Positions 1-13,690 of a stretch of DNA of 64,000 bases are shown piece after piece. Position numbers and translations under genes: made by a program. The notes under the pieces are model-generated. The model was not told the origin of the DNA and did no database searches. It saw only the letters and a list, made by a program, of their open reading frames with translations. Source of the DNA: Girardinichthys multiradiatus (lineage: Eukaryota; Chordata; Actinopteri; Cyprinodontiformes; Goodeidae); assembly GCF_021462225.1 (NCBI RefSeq), contig NC_061798.1:23537320-23601319 (forward strand), read 5' to 3'. The first letter of the stretch is position 1; each line of letters begins with the position of its first letter.

Positions 1-2646
1 GCATATATTATATTTTTCACCTCTAGGATTCTTCTAGAATAGAAGGATTGACAGAAAATTGCAGTAGTGGTCAACAAGTGTGGCTTGGATTCAGAGGAAA
101 TTTACTTGTAGTTACAATGCTTGACCACCAAAAAAACTTCACTGGAGTGGAGCAGTAGAGAGCACTCTAGTGGCTAATATAAAGTTCCACAGAAACCATA
201 GCATTTACAAGAAAAATCATTTTTGAATCGATCTCCACTACTGTGACTTCTATGCATGAGATGGTTAAAACTATGCACTTATTTTGTCATTATAATCACT
301 CAAAATTCCAATAAGCTGCACTGAAGTTAGTCATTATTATAAGACATAAAAAGCAATAAGGGTACGGATACTGTCAATACTTTGCAGAGTACTGTACATA
401 CAGAAACATATATGAGCAACGCAAGAGAGTTTTAAAACTTATTTAATGTGATAACATAATTAGAGAGATGAAGCATTTCCCTCTAATGGGCACTTGAGTA
501 GCAACAAGGGAGAGCAGATTGCCTCTTCAGCTAGCTAAATAATTAGACTGAGGATGGAAAGGGGAAGGACACATGGGAGGGATGTTGGCAGTGGGCCGTT
601 TGAAGAAAGCAAAATAAAAAAAAAACACACAATGTCTTTAGCCAAGCGGGACATGTTGAGGACTTGGAGGTGGCTGGGAGACAGCATAAACATTAAAGTG
701 TGTACACAGTTGTTAAAAATGCCCCACTCCCTCCATAAGACCATGTTTTTGAAATCTTTTCTTCTTTCATTCAGGTAACTCAAGGCCATTTTAAAGGCAA
801 AAAAGAAAGATAAAAAGAAGACACTTGCTTTAAAAGGTTTTCCTTCTTTTTCTTTTACTATATCAAGGCCCTTTTTCCTGAGTCCATTATAGGGTATCTG
901 ATATGAAATTGTATTATTTGTGTCATTATTTACGCAGGTTTTCCAGGAAATACTGGAAATTATTGTATTTTTAAGGGACAAATATAGAAAGAAGCCAAAT
1001 AATTAAATTTTCGAGTGTTATTTTTTCTGTCTGTTCCTCTTGGCAAAGATAGCCAGGTTGATAAACTTGTGCTCGGGGAACAAGACTGTTTTTCTTGAAA
1101 ATTAAAGAAGGCAAAGAGGAATTAAATAATGAGAGCAATCAGAAATAGGGAAGCTCTCAGGGAATTATATGCAGACCAACCTAGTCCTGTATGGCAGGGA
1201 AGTGTCTCATCCTATGTTTTACTTAATCTTAGTCTCCTTTGTTATGGACTGTATTTTACTTTTAGTCTCATAACATGGGCAAAATCTAACTCCTTGTTCA
1301 ATGTCTACGTGCAAAGACGTTGAAAGCCCGTGCCCTCTAGTAAATCTTGTTAGTGATCCTCCTGAGCACAACTAGGTCTAAAATTGGTTTACACAGACTT
1401 TGTTCAATATTAGTAATAAAATGCAAAAATGTCAGTGGTAATATAGGAATGAGAAGACAAGCACTGTCTGTTTGAGAAGCAAGAAAAGTGATTATTAAGG
1501 TCTGGTCAAATTTAGAGATTATATCTCCTAATCTTAAACACTAATCCCTCCACCTTCACAACAAAAATGCATTGTGCTTGGTTAAAAAAATCCTGCCAAC
1601 TGTGACTTATCTGGACAATAATGCAGCACTGTGGAGGCGATAAGGGGAGGGGGTATGTAGGAAGATCACCCAGACAGAAAGCAGAAAATGAAAGGATTAG
1701 AAAAAAGTTTTATAAAAGGTTAGAAGAGCTTTATGAGATATGGAAGCCATGTTTAAAGGGAAAGAGATCATGGGCTCAAACAAGATATCTGTACAATAAG
1801 GTGTTGTTTTGCTTTATTATGAGATTTAGGTAAATGAGGACTTCTCACAGTGTCTGTAGCTAGCACTTTTCCTCTTTCTTTCCCTTTACCTTTGCGAAAG
1901 CATCTTACCAGTGCAACATCTTTGGGTTGATGAGATGGTCACCTTTGTTAAACGGTTACCTTGGACTGTTCGAACAAAGGTTTTGTGAAAGTATTATTGG
2001 TAATAGTCCCCTTACCTGCAGAATAAATATTTCCTATCACGGAAGAATATTGAAAAGTAACCTACTGAAAATCCACACTTGTTTCATCTTCCAATTCCTG
2101 TCAAGACTGTCCCAGTATATTTGTTCATTCTTCCGTCTTCTGGTTCACTGTATACGTTTAAAATGTATAGTTTCACTTTATAATATTTTTCATTACAAAA
2201 TTTGAATTCTCATACTAAGGAAAAATAAGTTTGAGAGGTTGGACATGCTAAAAGATTCAAGGTGATTTAAACACACATCTATGGTGTTCCATAGATCATT
2301 TTAAAGGTTTCAATTAAATCCTGGTTGTAATGAAGCTTAGAAGGGTAAATTTTTCAAAACTAAAAGGGACATTAAACAAAAAAATCTCTAAAGATGCTTA
2401 GAACCTAAAGACATGGCCTCTTAACTTTATATATGAGAAAATAGATCAGTAATGGTTGTGTCCACCTGCATGCTCATGAAAGGACAATACATGGCTAGTG
2501 CAATGTAAAAGATACACTCTTGATGGTAAACGTTTTTTGGTAACATTTTACTCTTCTATCTTACAGTTTCAAGTCACGTAGTACTACAATGCTGCTATAA
2601 GCATACACGTACTTTAAATTTCCTTTTGAACAATATCATAATTGAC

Positions 2647-2683
2647 TATTGAACTATACACAACCAATGAGTATAGTTCAATA
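2647..2683. repeat. 13-bp perfect inverted repeat (hairpin)
   Basis: Arms TATTGAACTATAC (2647-2659) and GTATAGTTCAATA (2671-2683) are exact reverse complements separated by 11 nt. No terminator or RNA function can be assigned. Confidence 0.85.
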
Positions 2684-3968
2684 AAGTAAGAGCCTTCATT
2701 CCTTAGCAGGATTCAACCATAATTTTTCAAAGGTAAGTTGAGTAGTTTTTTTCCCTTCAAAACAAAACAATAAAGTTTAAATAACAGTGAAAATAATTAA
2801 TGTCAAATGAGAAATATGCTTTTTTTTTTCCAAGCACATTTTTGCTGCATTAATAAAAGTGGAATTAGAATGTATGAACATCCTATCAGACATCCAGGCA
2901 AATAAATGCAATCCTTTGTTTTGGATTGCTGATGTCTCCATCTATTGTATGAGACTGTCTTTTTTCCTTTCCACTGGTCCCTGCCTGACAGATGACAGAA
3001 CAAGTCCTGCTCGTTTAAGAAGGATATATCAATTTTCTTCCTTATCACTGCAATTTGCCAGCTCGACTCAGACTGTTAGCCAGGAATTGTATAAGGGGAA
3101 AACGGAAAACCACTGCAGCTAGTAACTTTGTCATAGTATTGGAGCAGGCAGAAAATAAAAACAGAAACAAACTGTAATTTGGGAAATAGGCCGCTAAAGA
3201 GCCTGCCACTTAGTCTGTGTGTATTCACTGGAGTGTGTTCGTGGATTAGTGGTTTTATTGTTGGTTTGTGTCCTCGTATGGCGGGTGGGGATTCGCAGAA
3301 ATGATATTGGTAACAAAAAAAAAGCTGACCTTTTTGCTCATTACTGTGCATTGTCTGCTACTGGTCGGTGCCTGCCACACTGACAAGGAGTTTCAACTCA
3401 TTTTTCCCTTTGGAGCTGGATTCGTGCTGACAAACAGAATGTATGGGAACTTTCTGGTAAAGCAAAATTACAAAGATCCAAGGGAAAAAAGTTATCCGTT
3501 GCCGATAAAATAAAATGCTTCATTGCAATGGCAACTTCTTCACCTGTAGGTTGTAACGACAAGGTCACACTCCCAACTTTTACAGTCTAAGATGTTGTAA
3601 TACAACCTAATCCTGACAGGATTCTTACATATGAGTTTACTTAGAATCACTGCTTTGTTATTTTTTTCCTGCTGGGCAACTTTCTACTGTCAAACATTAT
3701 GTCATCTCTGATGTCAGGGAACATTTTCTTCTGTCTATCTTATAACAGAAGGTCCCCACTGAGAGTGTATCTATAACGTGACAGCAGCTCATCACACCTA
3801 CTTCATAATATGTTGGATATTCAACCAACTTATGCTGTTTCCCACAAAACAAGAAACAAAAAATAATCAATGGTTTTCACATTTTTTAACAAGCGGCAAG
3901 GTCATCTGAACAAGGCCAAGACCATTCAACAATTTTAAAAGAAATCTGATTCAAAAAATGCATGTCAT

Positions 3969-4050
3969 TGGGATTCATGCTGAAGCTATTTAATGAGAAC
4001 TATACAAGAATGGGATTCATGCTGAAGCTATTTAATGAGAACTATACAAG
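3969..4050. repeat. 42-bp tandem duplication
   Basis: The unit beginning TGGGATTCATGCTGAAGC at 3969 is repeated at 4011 with no mismatch over the 39-40 bp compared. This is a recent local duplication with no coding potential. Confidence 0.95.
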
Positions 4051-5676
4051 GCAATCTGGGAAAAACTAAGAATGCATGTTTTTGTTTATCTGTTTTCAAA
4101 AACACACCAAAGGCATCATACTTTACAAATTGTATTTTTAAGAATTTGTAACCTGCATAGGTTCAGGTTTGTTTTGTCCAGATATTGTGTTACTATTTTT
4201 CATTCTTCCAGTTATCGTTCTTATTCTGAGGAGTCTCCAATGCTAAAAATAAATTACTGAAGAAACTCTTTAGCATTTTTAACAACCAGAATAAAGGTTT
4301 GATGAATTTCAATTTTTTTTTTAAAGAATCTCTGTTGTGTAGAATTGTTAGGTTTAGGCTCAACAATGTAAAATATTTTACAATTTGAATGAAAGATGCA
4401 GGCCTCATGCCCTGAACACCATTAAGCCCTTTATTTTAGTGACAAAAGCCGACACTTACTGTAACGCAATAAGCAGCTAATGGTTAGCCATTTTCAGTGT
4501 GCTTACAAATCTTACAATCTTGTATGTTGTCTATCACCATCTCCTTTTCTACCAAAAATGCTGCCACATCATTAAAAACTGGTCGAAGCTTCTTCAGTGC
4601 TTCTACAACCGATTTTTGTATTCCATCCTCTTGGCAAACATACAGTAGTAGTTGACTCCATCAAACAACATGACAACTGCTCAAAAACTGCTTCTTGTCC
4701 TGTTTCACAAAACGGTTCACAAAAAGATTCTCTAGCATAGATATGTCAAGCTTAAAGCACTCACCTTCATATCTTGGCTCATAATAATAGCTAGGACAAA
4801 AATAGCAAGTAGATTGCACTGAGAAAGGCAGACCTCACTGTACTGACAAGAATTGTGATTTGGCATTTACAAACAAATTTTAACTTGCCAAGTTGGTGTC
4901 TACAGTGTCTACAGTTTTACGGTGACAAGTCGCTTTAATGCAAACAATATAAAATGGAAATACTACAGCTATGTAAATGATCTTCAAAGGCTTTTATCAG
5001 AGATTTGTATTTTTGCATAAGGCTGTCATGTGTACTATTTATTAGTGTGGTTAGAAAAACCAACATTCACTTGTTTACTTTACATGGGCTGAAGAACATA
5101 TTGGTGGAATATTTTCAGAATTAAAATGTCGTGTTGACCGTGTGCAGCAATTGTAATATTCTTTGTGTATTCCTTGTATAAGTAGGAAACCACAAATTAT
5201 GTAGCTGTATTATGTATTTTATGGTATGGAATAAAATTAACAAAAGAGACTCAAATTGAATGCGCTCGTCATCAGTTTCCTCTCATGTTGAAGATTAAGT
5301 AATTTTATTTGTAACCACACTTTCTGTATAAATACAATTTCATGTTGACATTTCATTATTCTATGCTGTTTTAAACATAGTTTGTCTTCAAACACAGCAG
5401 AACAAAGGAAATGAACCTCTTCTGCTAGATAAAGTCATAGGAAAATCTCTGATGCTGAGGTTGGCACACATTTACCTGTATAAGTCTGTTTATTGTGCAG
5501 CCGTGCATGTGTCTGTTAAAAATGCATGGAGACCAGCCAAAGAAGTGACCATGTTAAATGTTTGCACACATTTGGCAGCCGTTGCTGACAGTTAATCAAC
5601 ACAAGTGAACGATAGACTTTGAGCTAAAAAAAAATGCTTAGAATACAAAGGTATGCAGGATGGAGTAAAGGGGGCA

Positions 5677-6157
5677 TGTGGTAATCAGTGAGTACAACAA
5701 GCAGTTGTCCACTGGCAGAGCCAACCTGCAAGATGACAAATATATTGTGTGATGTAAATTCTTGCAGTAAGCATTTCACAGTGTATGACCTTTTTTGTCT
5801 TACTCCTCAGAACATCTGTGTTAGAGGAAGAAGCTGTCAGAAGTTTGATGGTTCAGACCTATCTTTAGGACAATGTCAGGAAGGGCAGTTAGGTCTGTTC
5901 CTAGATAACCTTGTCACTGTTGAACTGAAGAAGGGTTGGGGTCATGAACATGGACTCTTTGCAGTTGAGATAACATTGTCTTGTTCTGGTATAAATACTG
6001 TGTGAAAATAGCGTTCGGGGCTCTGTTCAACTGACTTGCTCGGTGACAGAGTCATTCAAACGCTGAATGCCTTTGAATAAAACTTATTAAGACAAAGTCC
6101 GGATTTTGTCTCTTCTTGTGAGTCAACTTCTCTCCACTTTGATAAGAAAATTCCACA
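5677..6157 (+). mobile_element. Probable solo LTR of a retrovirus-like element
   Basis: The segment has the order expected of an LTR. It starts TGTGGTAAT and ends ATTCCACA, which are near-inverted ends. A TATA box (TATAAATA, from 5990) is followed 86 nt later by AATAAA (6076-6081), then a T-rich U5-like stretch. No gag/pol follows on either side, so it would be a solo LTR. I could not find a clean target-site duplication, so the exact ends are uncertain (the right end could be 6160). Confidence 0.5.
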
Positions 6158-6489
6158 ACAATTGCTTGAAAAAGTATTTAACCATTATATATTTCTTCTC
6201 TTTTTGCTTTTGTTTCACTTAAACATTTCAGATCATCAAAGAAATGTCTATGTCAAAATGCAGTTGCCCCCTTAAAACCAATTAGCTCAGGAAAGTACAA
6301 AAAACTGAATGAATATAAACAAAAGGTACCTAGAAGAAAGTCTGCTTCTTTGAAGAGATTACAACAACACAGATCAGATCACACAGATCACAGATTTTCT
6401 ATGACTGTGTAATTCTTGAAAGATGCACAATTGCTGGTATCTTATTGGGTGTATCTCATTGAATGAGGCTGTTGATTAGGTCAGCTGTC

Positions 6490-7055
6490 TAGGGTGTGTC
6501 CCTGGACAGCTCAGCAGTCCTTTACATGGCCCTGTCTGGAAATGCCATGATGCACAGCTCTATGTCTGACAACAGGCACAACATACCGGCTAAAAAATGT
6601 TTACCAGCAGCCAAGCATTGTGTTGGAGGGGTAATTCTTTGGGCTTGTTTTGCAGCCACAGGGCCTGTGCACCTTGCAGTCACTGAGCCAACCGTGAATT
6701 CTGTAGCTTATGGTTGTAATGCAAAATATTTCAACAACAGATGTGAGGCCATCTCTCTGATTGCCAAAGCCTGGCTGAAACTTGGTCATACACCAGAACT
6801 ATAGACCCCAAGAGCAACATAAAATCTACAATGGCAGAAAAAAAAAAACTTTAAAATGTTTCAGTGCACCCAGTGAAATTTAAGACATAGCCTGATTAAA
6901 AAGCTTTGACAGGACATTCAAACTGCCATTTAGACATGAATACCTGCAAACCTTATTGAAACGTTGTAATGAAGAGTCAGCCAAAATTCCTACACAGCAA
7001 TGTGAGAACCTGATTAAGTCAAACATTGCCTCAGGATGTTACAGGTAGATTTGGT
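6490..7055 (+). pseudogene. Degenerate Tc1/mariner transposase
   Basis: Frame 6496-6804 contains a string resembling the central Tc1 transposase block: a K-H-x-G-G-x-I-x-W-x-C-F motif followed by A-A-T-G-P. After several stops, 6955-7020 translates to a C-terminal block (E-E-S-A-K-I-P-T-Q-Q-C-E-N-L-I-K-S) of the kind found before the end of fish Tc1 transposases. The catalytic DDE residues are not recoverable. The copy is old and inactive, and it lies just upstream of the solo LTR at 7105. Confidence 0.7.
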
Positions 7056-7104
7056 AATACAAGCTATAGAATCATGATGTGTACTTAGTTTTTTCTGTGA
7101 CTGT

Positions 7105-10100
7105 TGTAGGGTTCAGCCATGGATTACAACAGTTAATGGCCAGTTTGATCTTTTCTGGAATTGTCAAAATTAATCACAGTAACCTACTCCTAACTCAGCC
7201 CAGGAACAGAAGGCGTAACAGTGAACTTCCCGTGACGTCACTGTTTGATTAAAATCCCACGTTCCAACAAACAGACCTCTTTCAATGTGATTCCACACAG
7301 GAAACAGACAGGAGAGGCAAGCGTGTGCATGTCTCCTTGCTGGCAAGCAGACATAACTCTTCAACTTGGACCCAAAAGTAACTACGATCACATGCAACGA
7401 AGTTAAGTAATGATATGCTGTTCGAGTATCCGGCATTCATTCATATAAAGGGTGTAATAAGACAAGCTTAACTTGGCTTTTCTTCTGAGGCCTCCAGAAG
7501 CAACCCTAATCGAAGCCGATTTTCCCCACGGCCTGGAAAAGAAGGATGGGACCGTATCGCACGCCTTCCTGCATGCACGTCTAGGTAGCTACCCCGCCGC
7601 ATCGCGGCCACTCTTGGAGCCGAACGTGCCTTTGTCGTACGGTTCGACTGGGCCAGCTAAAAGCCCTTCCCCACAACTACGGAGGTTAGCTGTAAGCTAA
7701 TCGTTTATTTACCCACACGTGGATGTTTTCTTCAACGCCCAGAACAACTTCTCCTCAGCACGGTTCACGTGAGATGTAGTGTTTGGGCAGAGAAGTTTAG
7801 TATTTCACATTTGCTAGTTTGATTAGAGTTAAATAATCTAAATAATGTTCGTTTAATGGCGTTTGGTTTCTGTTTGTGTTGAGAAACTTAGCTAATGAGG
7901 TGTTGTGTTCTTAAAGTTAAGACAAACTTTATTCAAAGAGTGTTTTTTAAACACAGATTGGCCATAACCCGCCGTATTAGTGGTATTTTGAAGGTACATG
8001 TTTGATTCTGGTAACAACTGTTGGACCATTTGTTTGCTGAATATTGGACCATTTGCATGTTGCTGGATGCCACTATGCCCTTTTCAACGTCATTGGCCAT
8101 TTTGTACCGCAGGATAGCCTGTTCCTACAAATCCTGGCAGGCACCGCATCTGATATGATGGGGCGTCCCAAGTCTGACGTCACAAGATACTATATAGGAA
8201 GGCGCCCATTTTGAGGGCTCGCCTTCAGCTGAAGACCGTGACGCGGTGACCATGCAACTGAAGCATCATCTGGAGAAGAGTCCCGATAGGATTTCATTTA
8301 TTTTCCTTCGTTGGCCAACGAAAAATTCATAACTGAGGTTTCTGGAATGAGGAGGCCAGAAATTTCACTTTGCTGATCGAAGACGTGAGCTTAACACGTA
8401 ACTAAAAAAAACCACGGAGTCTCAAGGAGACGAATCGCCACCTTGTTTTTGTTCTAGTCGACTGTAACGGTCAGATCATATTTTTCCCTTTCGCCAAGGA
8501 GGCCAGAGGACGAAGATTGACTGCTTTCCCTGAAGTTAACTGTGGATGCACATTAACTTCCAACTTCCACCCCACTCTCTCTCAACTCCGCTCAGAAGGA
8601 AGGCTTCAACAAAGTAAAACACATCCTTTTATTATTATTATTTTTTTTATTTCTTTATTAGGAATAGCCGGGCAGGGTAGAGGAGATTTTTAGTGTGATT
8701 AGAGTCGCCATTTAGAGTCTAATGTGTTCGGAATTGTATATGCATGCCGTTGTTTTGAAACTCGCAGGTAATTTCGGAGACCGCCGTGTCTCGCAAGTGT
8801 GTCTTTACTGTGCAAACACTTGTGCACAGGTGCGCTGTGAAACTGAACTGTTATAATAACCTCATGGTGAAATTCACCATTGTCTTTGTCTTCAATTTTA
8901 CTGCCTACTAGCTTGCCGCCAAAAGTTTTATAACGCTTTGAGTGCTCACCCCGCGCAAAGTTGGGAGATGTTTTATGAAAGAGTTGCAGTTTGAGCTCCA
9001 CTCCCACCCTCCACTCGCCACCACATCCCTTTTGTCATATTATCATTTTTGCCATAACTGCTGGTTTGATCCCATACGCACCCACTGCTGTTTGCTTTAT
9101 TTTGTTTAGTTAGATATTTTACCCCTTCTGTGTAGAACTTTGCATGTTTGAGTAGGTGAAGTTTATGAAATCGGAAGTGCGGATTGTATCGGGGCTGTGA
9201 TTTAATAAATGTTCACATAGATAAACAGAAGGCGTTTTGTGTTTATTTTGTGCAAGAGTGATTTGTCAGTCAAGATAAGGTTGAAGTTCCACACGTTTCG
9301 GCAGAAACGGTTGATTAAACAGTGACATCTCTGGTAATAGTTATTAATTATTACTGAGTATTTAACGGTTGTAATTATCAAAGGCGTTGAGCCACAATTA
9401 CAACACCAGAAGACATCTCTGGTCCCGATTCATAAATGAGGATTTTGGTTAAGAAATTAATTTAGTCAAATTATGATTTTTAATTATAATTATTGATAAA
9501 GATTAATTAATCAATAATCATAGATCTAACACAACTATAAGCTTCTATTGTTAGCTCCAACTACTAACGACAAAGAACATGTGCTAGCTGACCTTATAAG
9601 CCAGCTACAGATAATTTACCCAAAAAGGTTGTTGGTCCTCATTCAAAATAATATTTTCTCAAATATTATTTTAACATTTCCTTAATAATATTTCCTTAAA
9701 TATTATTTTAACAAGTAAAGGCAGCTAATTTGACACCATTAAGATCCATTTATCCAAAAAGGTTTGGTTTTTATTCAAAATAATATTTTCTTAAATATTA
9801 TTTTAATAAATAAAGGCAGTTTATTAAACACCGTTGAGAATTAGTCATCCAGAAGATTGGTTTTATTCATCATTCTTTAAAATGTTATTTTATTAAAGTA
9901 ATGTTTTATTGGATCTTGCATTGTGAATGGTTGTTCGAAGGTATACCAATTATTGCCTAAGTTAGTTCCAAGACTAACTTTACTTCATTTCCAGATTCTT
10001 CAAGAAAATCCTTGGTTCTCAGACATAAATAACATTGCATGGTAATGTTGCATCACTCTTTTGGTCATGGTTTTTAACCATCTTTGATTCACTTGTTTAT

Positions 10101-10440
10101 TTGTACATAGCCCATTAGTCTTCCTTATTCTTTCATTTTGCTTAGTAGTTTTGTTGGGTTGTTTTACCATAGTAAAGAGTTTGTTGATTGAAATATGTTT
10201 GAGTTGACTTATTTTTGTTAATAAATTATTGTCAGTCAGTCAGAGATTGTGTGAATTCATTCTTTGTGTGTGCAGAGTTTTGCTATTCAATAATGCCAGA
10301 GCTTGGCTCATCCCTTTCAATTTTGTCCTAATACCACCGCCTTATTGGGGTGGTATTCACAGGACAACACTTAACAGACCGACTTATTTAAATATTAAAA
10401 TTAATCATTAAATAATATATTCATATTCATAATCACAACA
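7105..10440 (+). mobile_element. Long solo LTR, family A copy 1 (interrupted)
   Basis: It starts TGTAGGG at 7105 and ends CACAACA at 10440. It is flanked by a 4-bp direct repeat CTGT (7101-7104 and 10441-10444), which is the signature of LTR-element integration. After removing the nested insert at 8019-9531 plus one duplicated CAAC, it is about 1.82 kb. It aligns in the same order with 15868-17636: the CCATGGAT block near the start, the CTGGCAA-CAGACATA block, the TTAAGACAAACTTTATT block, the GGTATTTTGAAGGTA block, and the last ~600 bp including CACAGGACAAC. A late AATAAA (near 10218) suggests plus orientation. The 9620-9810 part carries an internal direct repeat of an AAAATAATATTTTCT-type segment. 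The superfamily is unknown. Confidence 0.75.
8019..9531 (+). mobile_element. Nested solo LTR, family B (1,513 bp)
   Basis: This is an insertion inside the family A LTR, recognised because copy 2 (15868-17636) lacks it. The ends are TGTTGGA...TCTAACA (inverted, one mismatch), and the insert is flanked by CAAC at 8015-8018 and 9532-9535. A TATA-like ACTATATAGG lies near 8190 and AATAAA near 9203, implying plus orientation and an unusually long transcript leader of about 1 kb within the LTR. The 12-mer GACATCTCTGGT occurs twice near the 3' end (about 9325 and 9411). No coding region is present. The family is unrecognised; long LTRs occur in several ERV and gypsy groups. Confidence 0.75.
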
Positions 10441-13289
10441 CTGTATTGAAAGTCATGAAAGCTTTATTTTCCCTATGATAGCAATTCAGAACTATTGAAT
10501 CCAGATATTTTAACCAGTTTTGTTCAAGAAGCCTTTTTTAGGCATTTAAAAGAGTAAATAAATAAAACTACTGATAAATGTTATTTGGGCAGGTGTAGTG
10601 AAACGTTTTCCTGGAAGCTAATTGTTTGCAGATGGAATAGGTATATGCATTTGTAGGGATTTTTCAGATTTTAAATGGTTTTTTTAAGGTGAGGAAACTT
10701 TCACAAACAATCTTTAGCCAACACAATGTACAAATATACAAAGGATTGTGCTGAACAAATTACAGCTGATTGTGCCAGAGAAAAAAGCATCTGAGACCAT
10801 TTTGATCCTGACAATGTTGCATTATAGCAGCCGCTAAGAGGAGGTGGCACAAGGAACAGGAAACATTTTGTAAAGGTGGGAACATTTTCTTCCCTTGTGT
10901 TACTTTGAATGCCAGAGGAAGGCATTACCAAGACATAGCGATTGTGAAGCCAGGTGAAGTGAATACAATTGATTGTCGTATTACTGGGCAATGATCCGCT
11001 GAGAAACCTTAGATCATTGCATTTATGTGAAACGGAAACAGCAGTTTTACTGTTTTAAGACAATGTACTGAGGCCCAAATCAAAAGTGCTTGGCGATTTC
11101 TCACATAACACAACAGGGAGCTTAAAGTATGACTGGAGCTTCCAATTCCCATGACATCCAAGTTACCTTCATAACACTAATAATTTATTGTAAATGCACT
11201 GTTGTTTACACCACAGAACAAAAGCTTGTCTTTTGTCCATATCCTTTTGGGTCAGATTTGTTCTAGCATATCAAAGAGGACCTAAGCCATATTAGGAGCT
11301 GTATATACTGTAGTTTAAATGTTATGGCTTATTTAAAAAAATAAAATGACAAATAATGATTAAAATGTATAAAGACAGATGGCAAACATCAAATTAACTC
11401 AAATTAACTTATTGTTGCATGCTTTAGATGATATTGCTATACTGTGCTTAATTATCTTACATTTAACCTCCTCTAGCTTACTTTCTTTATGCTTTAAATA
11501 TGATCATTGCACTTCTTAGATTATTGAATCCATAATGTTCACATGTTCAGCAAGTAGCTCTAAGTACAATTTGCAGTATAAAGTAAAGATATACTACATA
11601 AGGGGATCTTTTTAATTGGATAGAAATGTCTTTGCTGGTAATGAGCAGTTCTGCCAAATGCCATTTTCACAGTGAGACTCCATATTAATACATGGATGCG
11701 ATTAAATTATTAACATTGTTTGCTTCATTAATTTGGTGCATTAAGCAGCATTAATTCTTTCTGAAACTGAATTGTGGTAAATGGCCATTTATTTGTTTTG
11801 GGGAGACTAAATGATCCGTGCATTCTGATGTGGGAAATTGATAAATCCGAGGTGTTTTTTTGTATGTATTGCAGAAAAGAAATGTCCATGTGCAATGGTT
11901 GCAGTTGCCAGATGGGCTGGTCTGAGTATTTTAGGAAGTACAGATCTACTTCCACGAGCAACCATCTCTTAGGTTTACAGAGAATGGTCTGAAAAATAGA
12001 GAATATGCAGTAAGCAATACTTGTTTAGAAAAAGTACCTTGTAGACTGTCAGAGGAAAATAAACACACCGGTCTGAGATCAATATAAAGCACGGTTAATT
12101 TTTTTTGACAAAACAAAAGAGGAGGGGGGTAGAAAGACAACTCAAAAGTGAAAGAGTAAAAAATGCCAGTACTTCTATCAATATTAATATACTGATCATA
12201 ATTTTAATTACAAATGTTAAAGATTCTGAAATTATTTTATTTAAATGAATGAATTCTGAATGAATTTATTTCTATTGTTTGACTTAGCAAAAGGCTGATC
12301 GAGCAGTTTATTTCATTCATTGTATTATGTAAGATTATAAAAGGGAAGTTTGAAAGCTGACATTTTTTTTAGAGTGGTTTCATAAGAGTTCATTATCAAC
12401 CTAATTGAATTAAGATTATAAAATGTTTTGTGGAAATAAAGTCCAATTCTACCATGCTTAAAGCTACACTAACTGTGATATTAATTTATTTTCTAATACT
12501 TAAAAACAATTTAATTTTCTATATATAAAGAAGCTGTTGTCATTTATTAAAATTTAATGGATTGAGTACAATCTGTTACATTTACAATCTGTGGTTTTCA
12601 GCCATCGTAACTCAGACCTGAGTCAATACTTGTAAAATTTTCTGCTGTGTCTCACTGCTGTGCCTTGGATTTCTTTTACCTACGGTCAAGGAATTTGATT
12701 ATTTATTTCTGATATAATTTATAAAGGAAATGCATGTTACTGTTTTCACATGATTGAAAAACTGCATAACTAGCATGAAACAAATTATGAAAGATCACAA
12801 TCATCACCATAGATCAGTAGTAATAGAACAAATAGAAGTGTAGATTCCAAACTATATATGGGCTGGATAGTAAATTAATATGTACCCAGTCCACTACTAA
12901 CATTTAGCGCACAGAGCAGAACAACTCTTCCTGTAAGTTTTATCTACACAAAATGAGATGAACCTCAAAAGATTTTTTTTTTTCAAACAATAAACAAGAA
13001 ACACCAAAACAGAAAGCAAAACAATGTTATCAAGGCCACTCACCTCTATGTGTCTACTCAGATAGTCTTTTAAAAATTAGTATCAAACCTACACATGTTT
13101 TTAAAGTGAGGAGACCAACAGCTGGTTACTGTCAATAAACAACACAAAAAAAATCTGAACAAGATTGTGCGTGAGTGAGTAATGAAAAATCTAATCCGGG
13201 TTATTGTAGACCATGTAGTATTGATGAAAGGTTGTGTGAATTTTAGGTTCATATCTGTTTAGTTTTTCTTTCACAAAATAGGAATGTGT
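10441..13289. other. AT-rich unassigned sequence
   Basis: Nothing recognisable on either strand; only short random frames. It separates the two family A LTRs and has no gag or pol remnants, which argues against the LTRs bounding one provirus. Confidence 0.6.
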
Positions 13290-13690
13290 CTTTAGTGTTA
13301 TCAATCCATCCATCCATCCATCCATCCATCCATCCATTTTCTATTCCCACTTCTTCTGTACAGGGTCGCCAGGGAGCTGCTGCCTATCTCCAGCGGTCTA
13401 CGGGTGAGAGGCGGGATGCACCCTGGACAGGTCGCCAGTTCATTGCGGGGCAACACAGGGACACACAGGACAAACAACCATGCACACACCCATTCACACC
13501 TAAGGGCAATTTAGAGAGATCAATTAACTTAACAGTCATGTTTTTGGACTGTGGGAGGAAGCTGGAGTACCCGAAGAGAATCCATGCATGCACGGGGAGG
13601 ACATGCAAACTCCATACAGAAAGAACCCAAGACCTTCTTGCTGCAAGGCAACAGTACTACTAATTGTGCCACTGTGCAGCCAGTCCTTAG
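13290..13690 (-). mobile_element. tRNA-derived SINE (family 1), near full length
   Basis: Read on the minus strand, it starts near 13690 with a tRNA-like head. An A-box-like element (around 13660) and the GCAGCAAGAAGGTC signature follow, then a body with the CACAGTCCAAAAACATG block and CAGGTCTCC/CCTGTCCAGGGTG-type blocks. It ends in a (GGAT)n tail, seen as (ATCC)8 at about 13305-13335 on the plus strand. Flanks GTCTTTAGT (left) and GTCCTTAGT (right) look like an imperfect target-site duplication. Related copies lie at 35476, 40217, 56465, 59780, 61973 and 62672. Confidence 0.85.
13305..13336. repeat. (ATCC)n microsatellite
   Basis: About eight tandem ATCC units form the 3' tail of the SINE on the minus strand. 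Confidence 0.95.

Larger units (their letters stand above)
1..5676. other. AT-rich unassigned sequence
   Basis: No gene, RNA or recognisable transposon found. The longest open frame (minus strand, 535-981) is low-complexity, lysine/phenylalanine-rich and matches no family I know. Two local structures are listed separately: a hairpin at 2647-2683 and a tandem duplication at 3969-4050. Confidence 0.6.

Noticed and set aside
535..981. 148-codon minus-strand open frame
   Set aside because: Low-complexity composition, no domain, and no splice or promoter support; ordinary for AT-rich DNA.
13305..13336. Independent satellite locus
   Set aside because: The ATCC run is the tail of a SINE, not a separate array.
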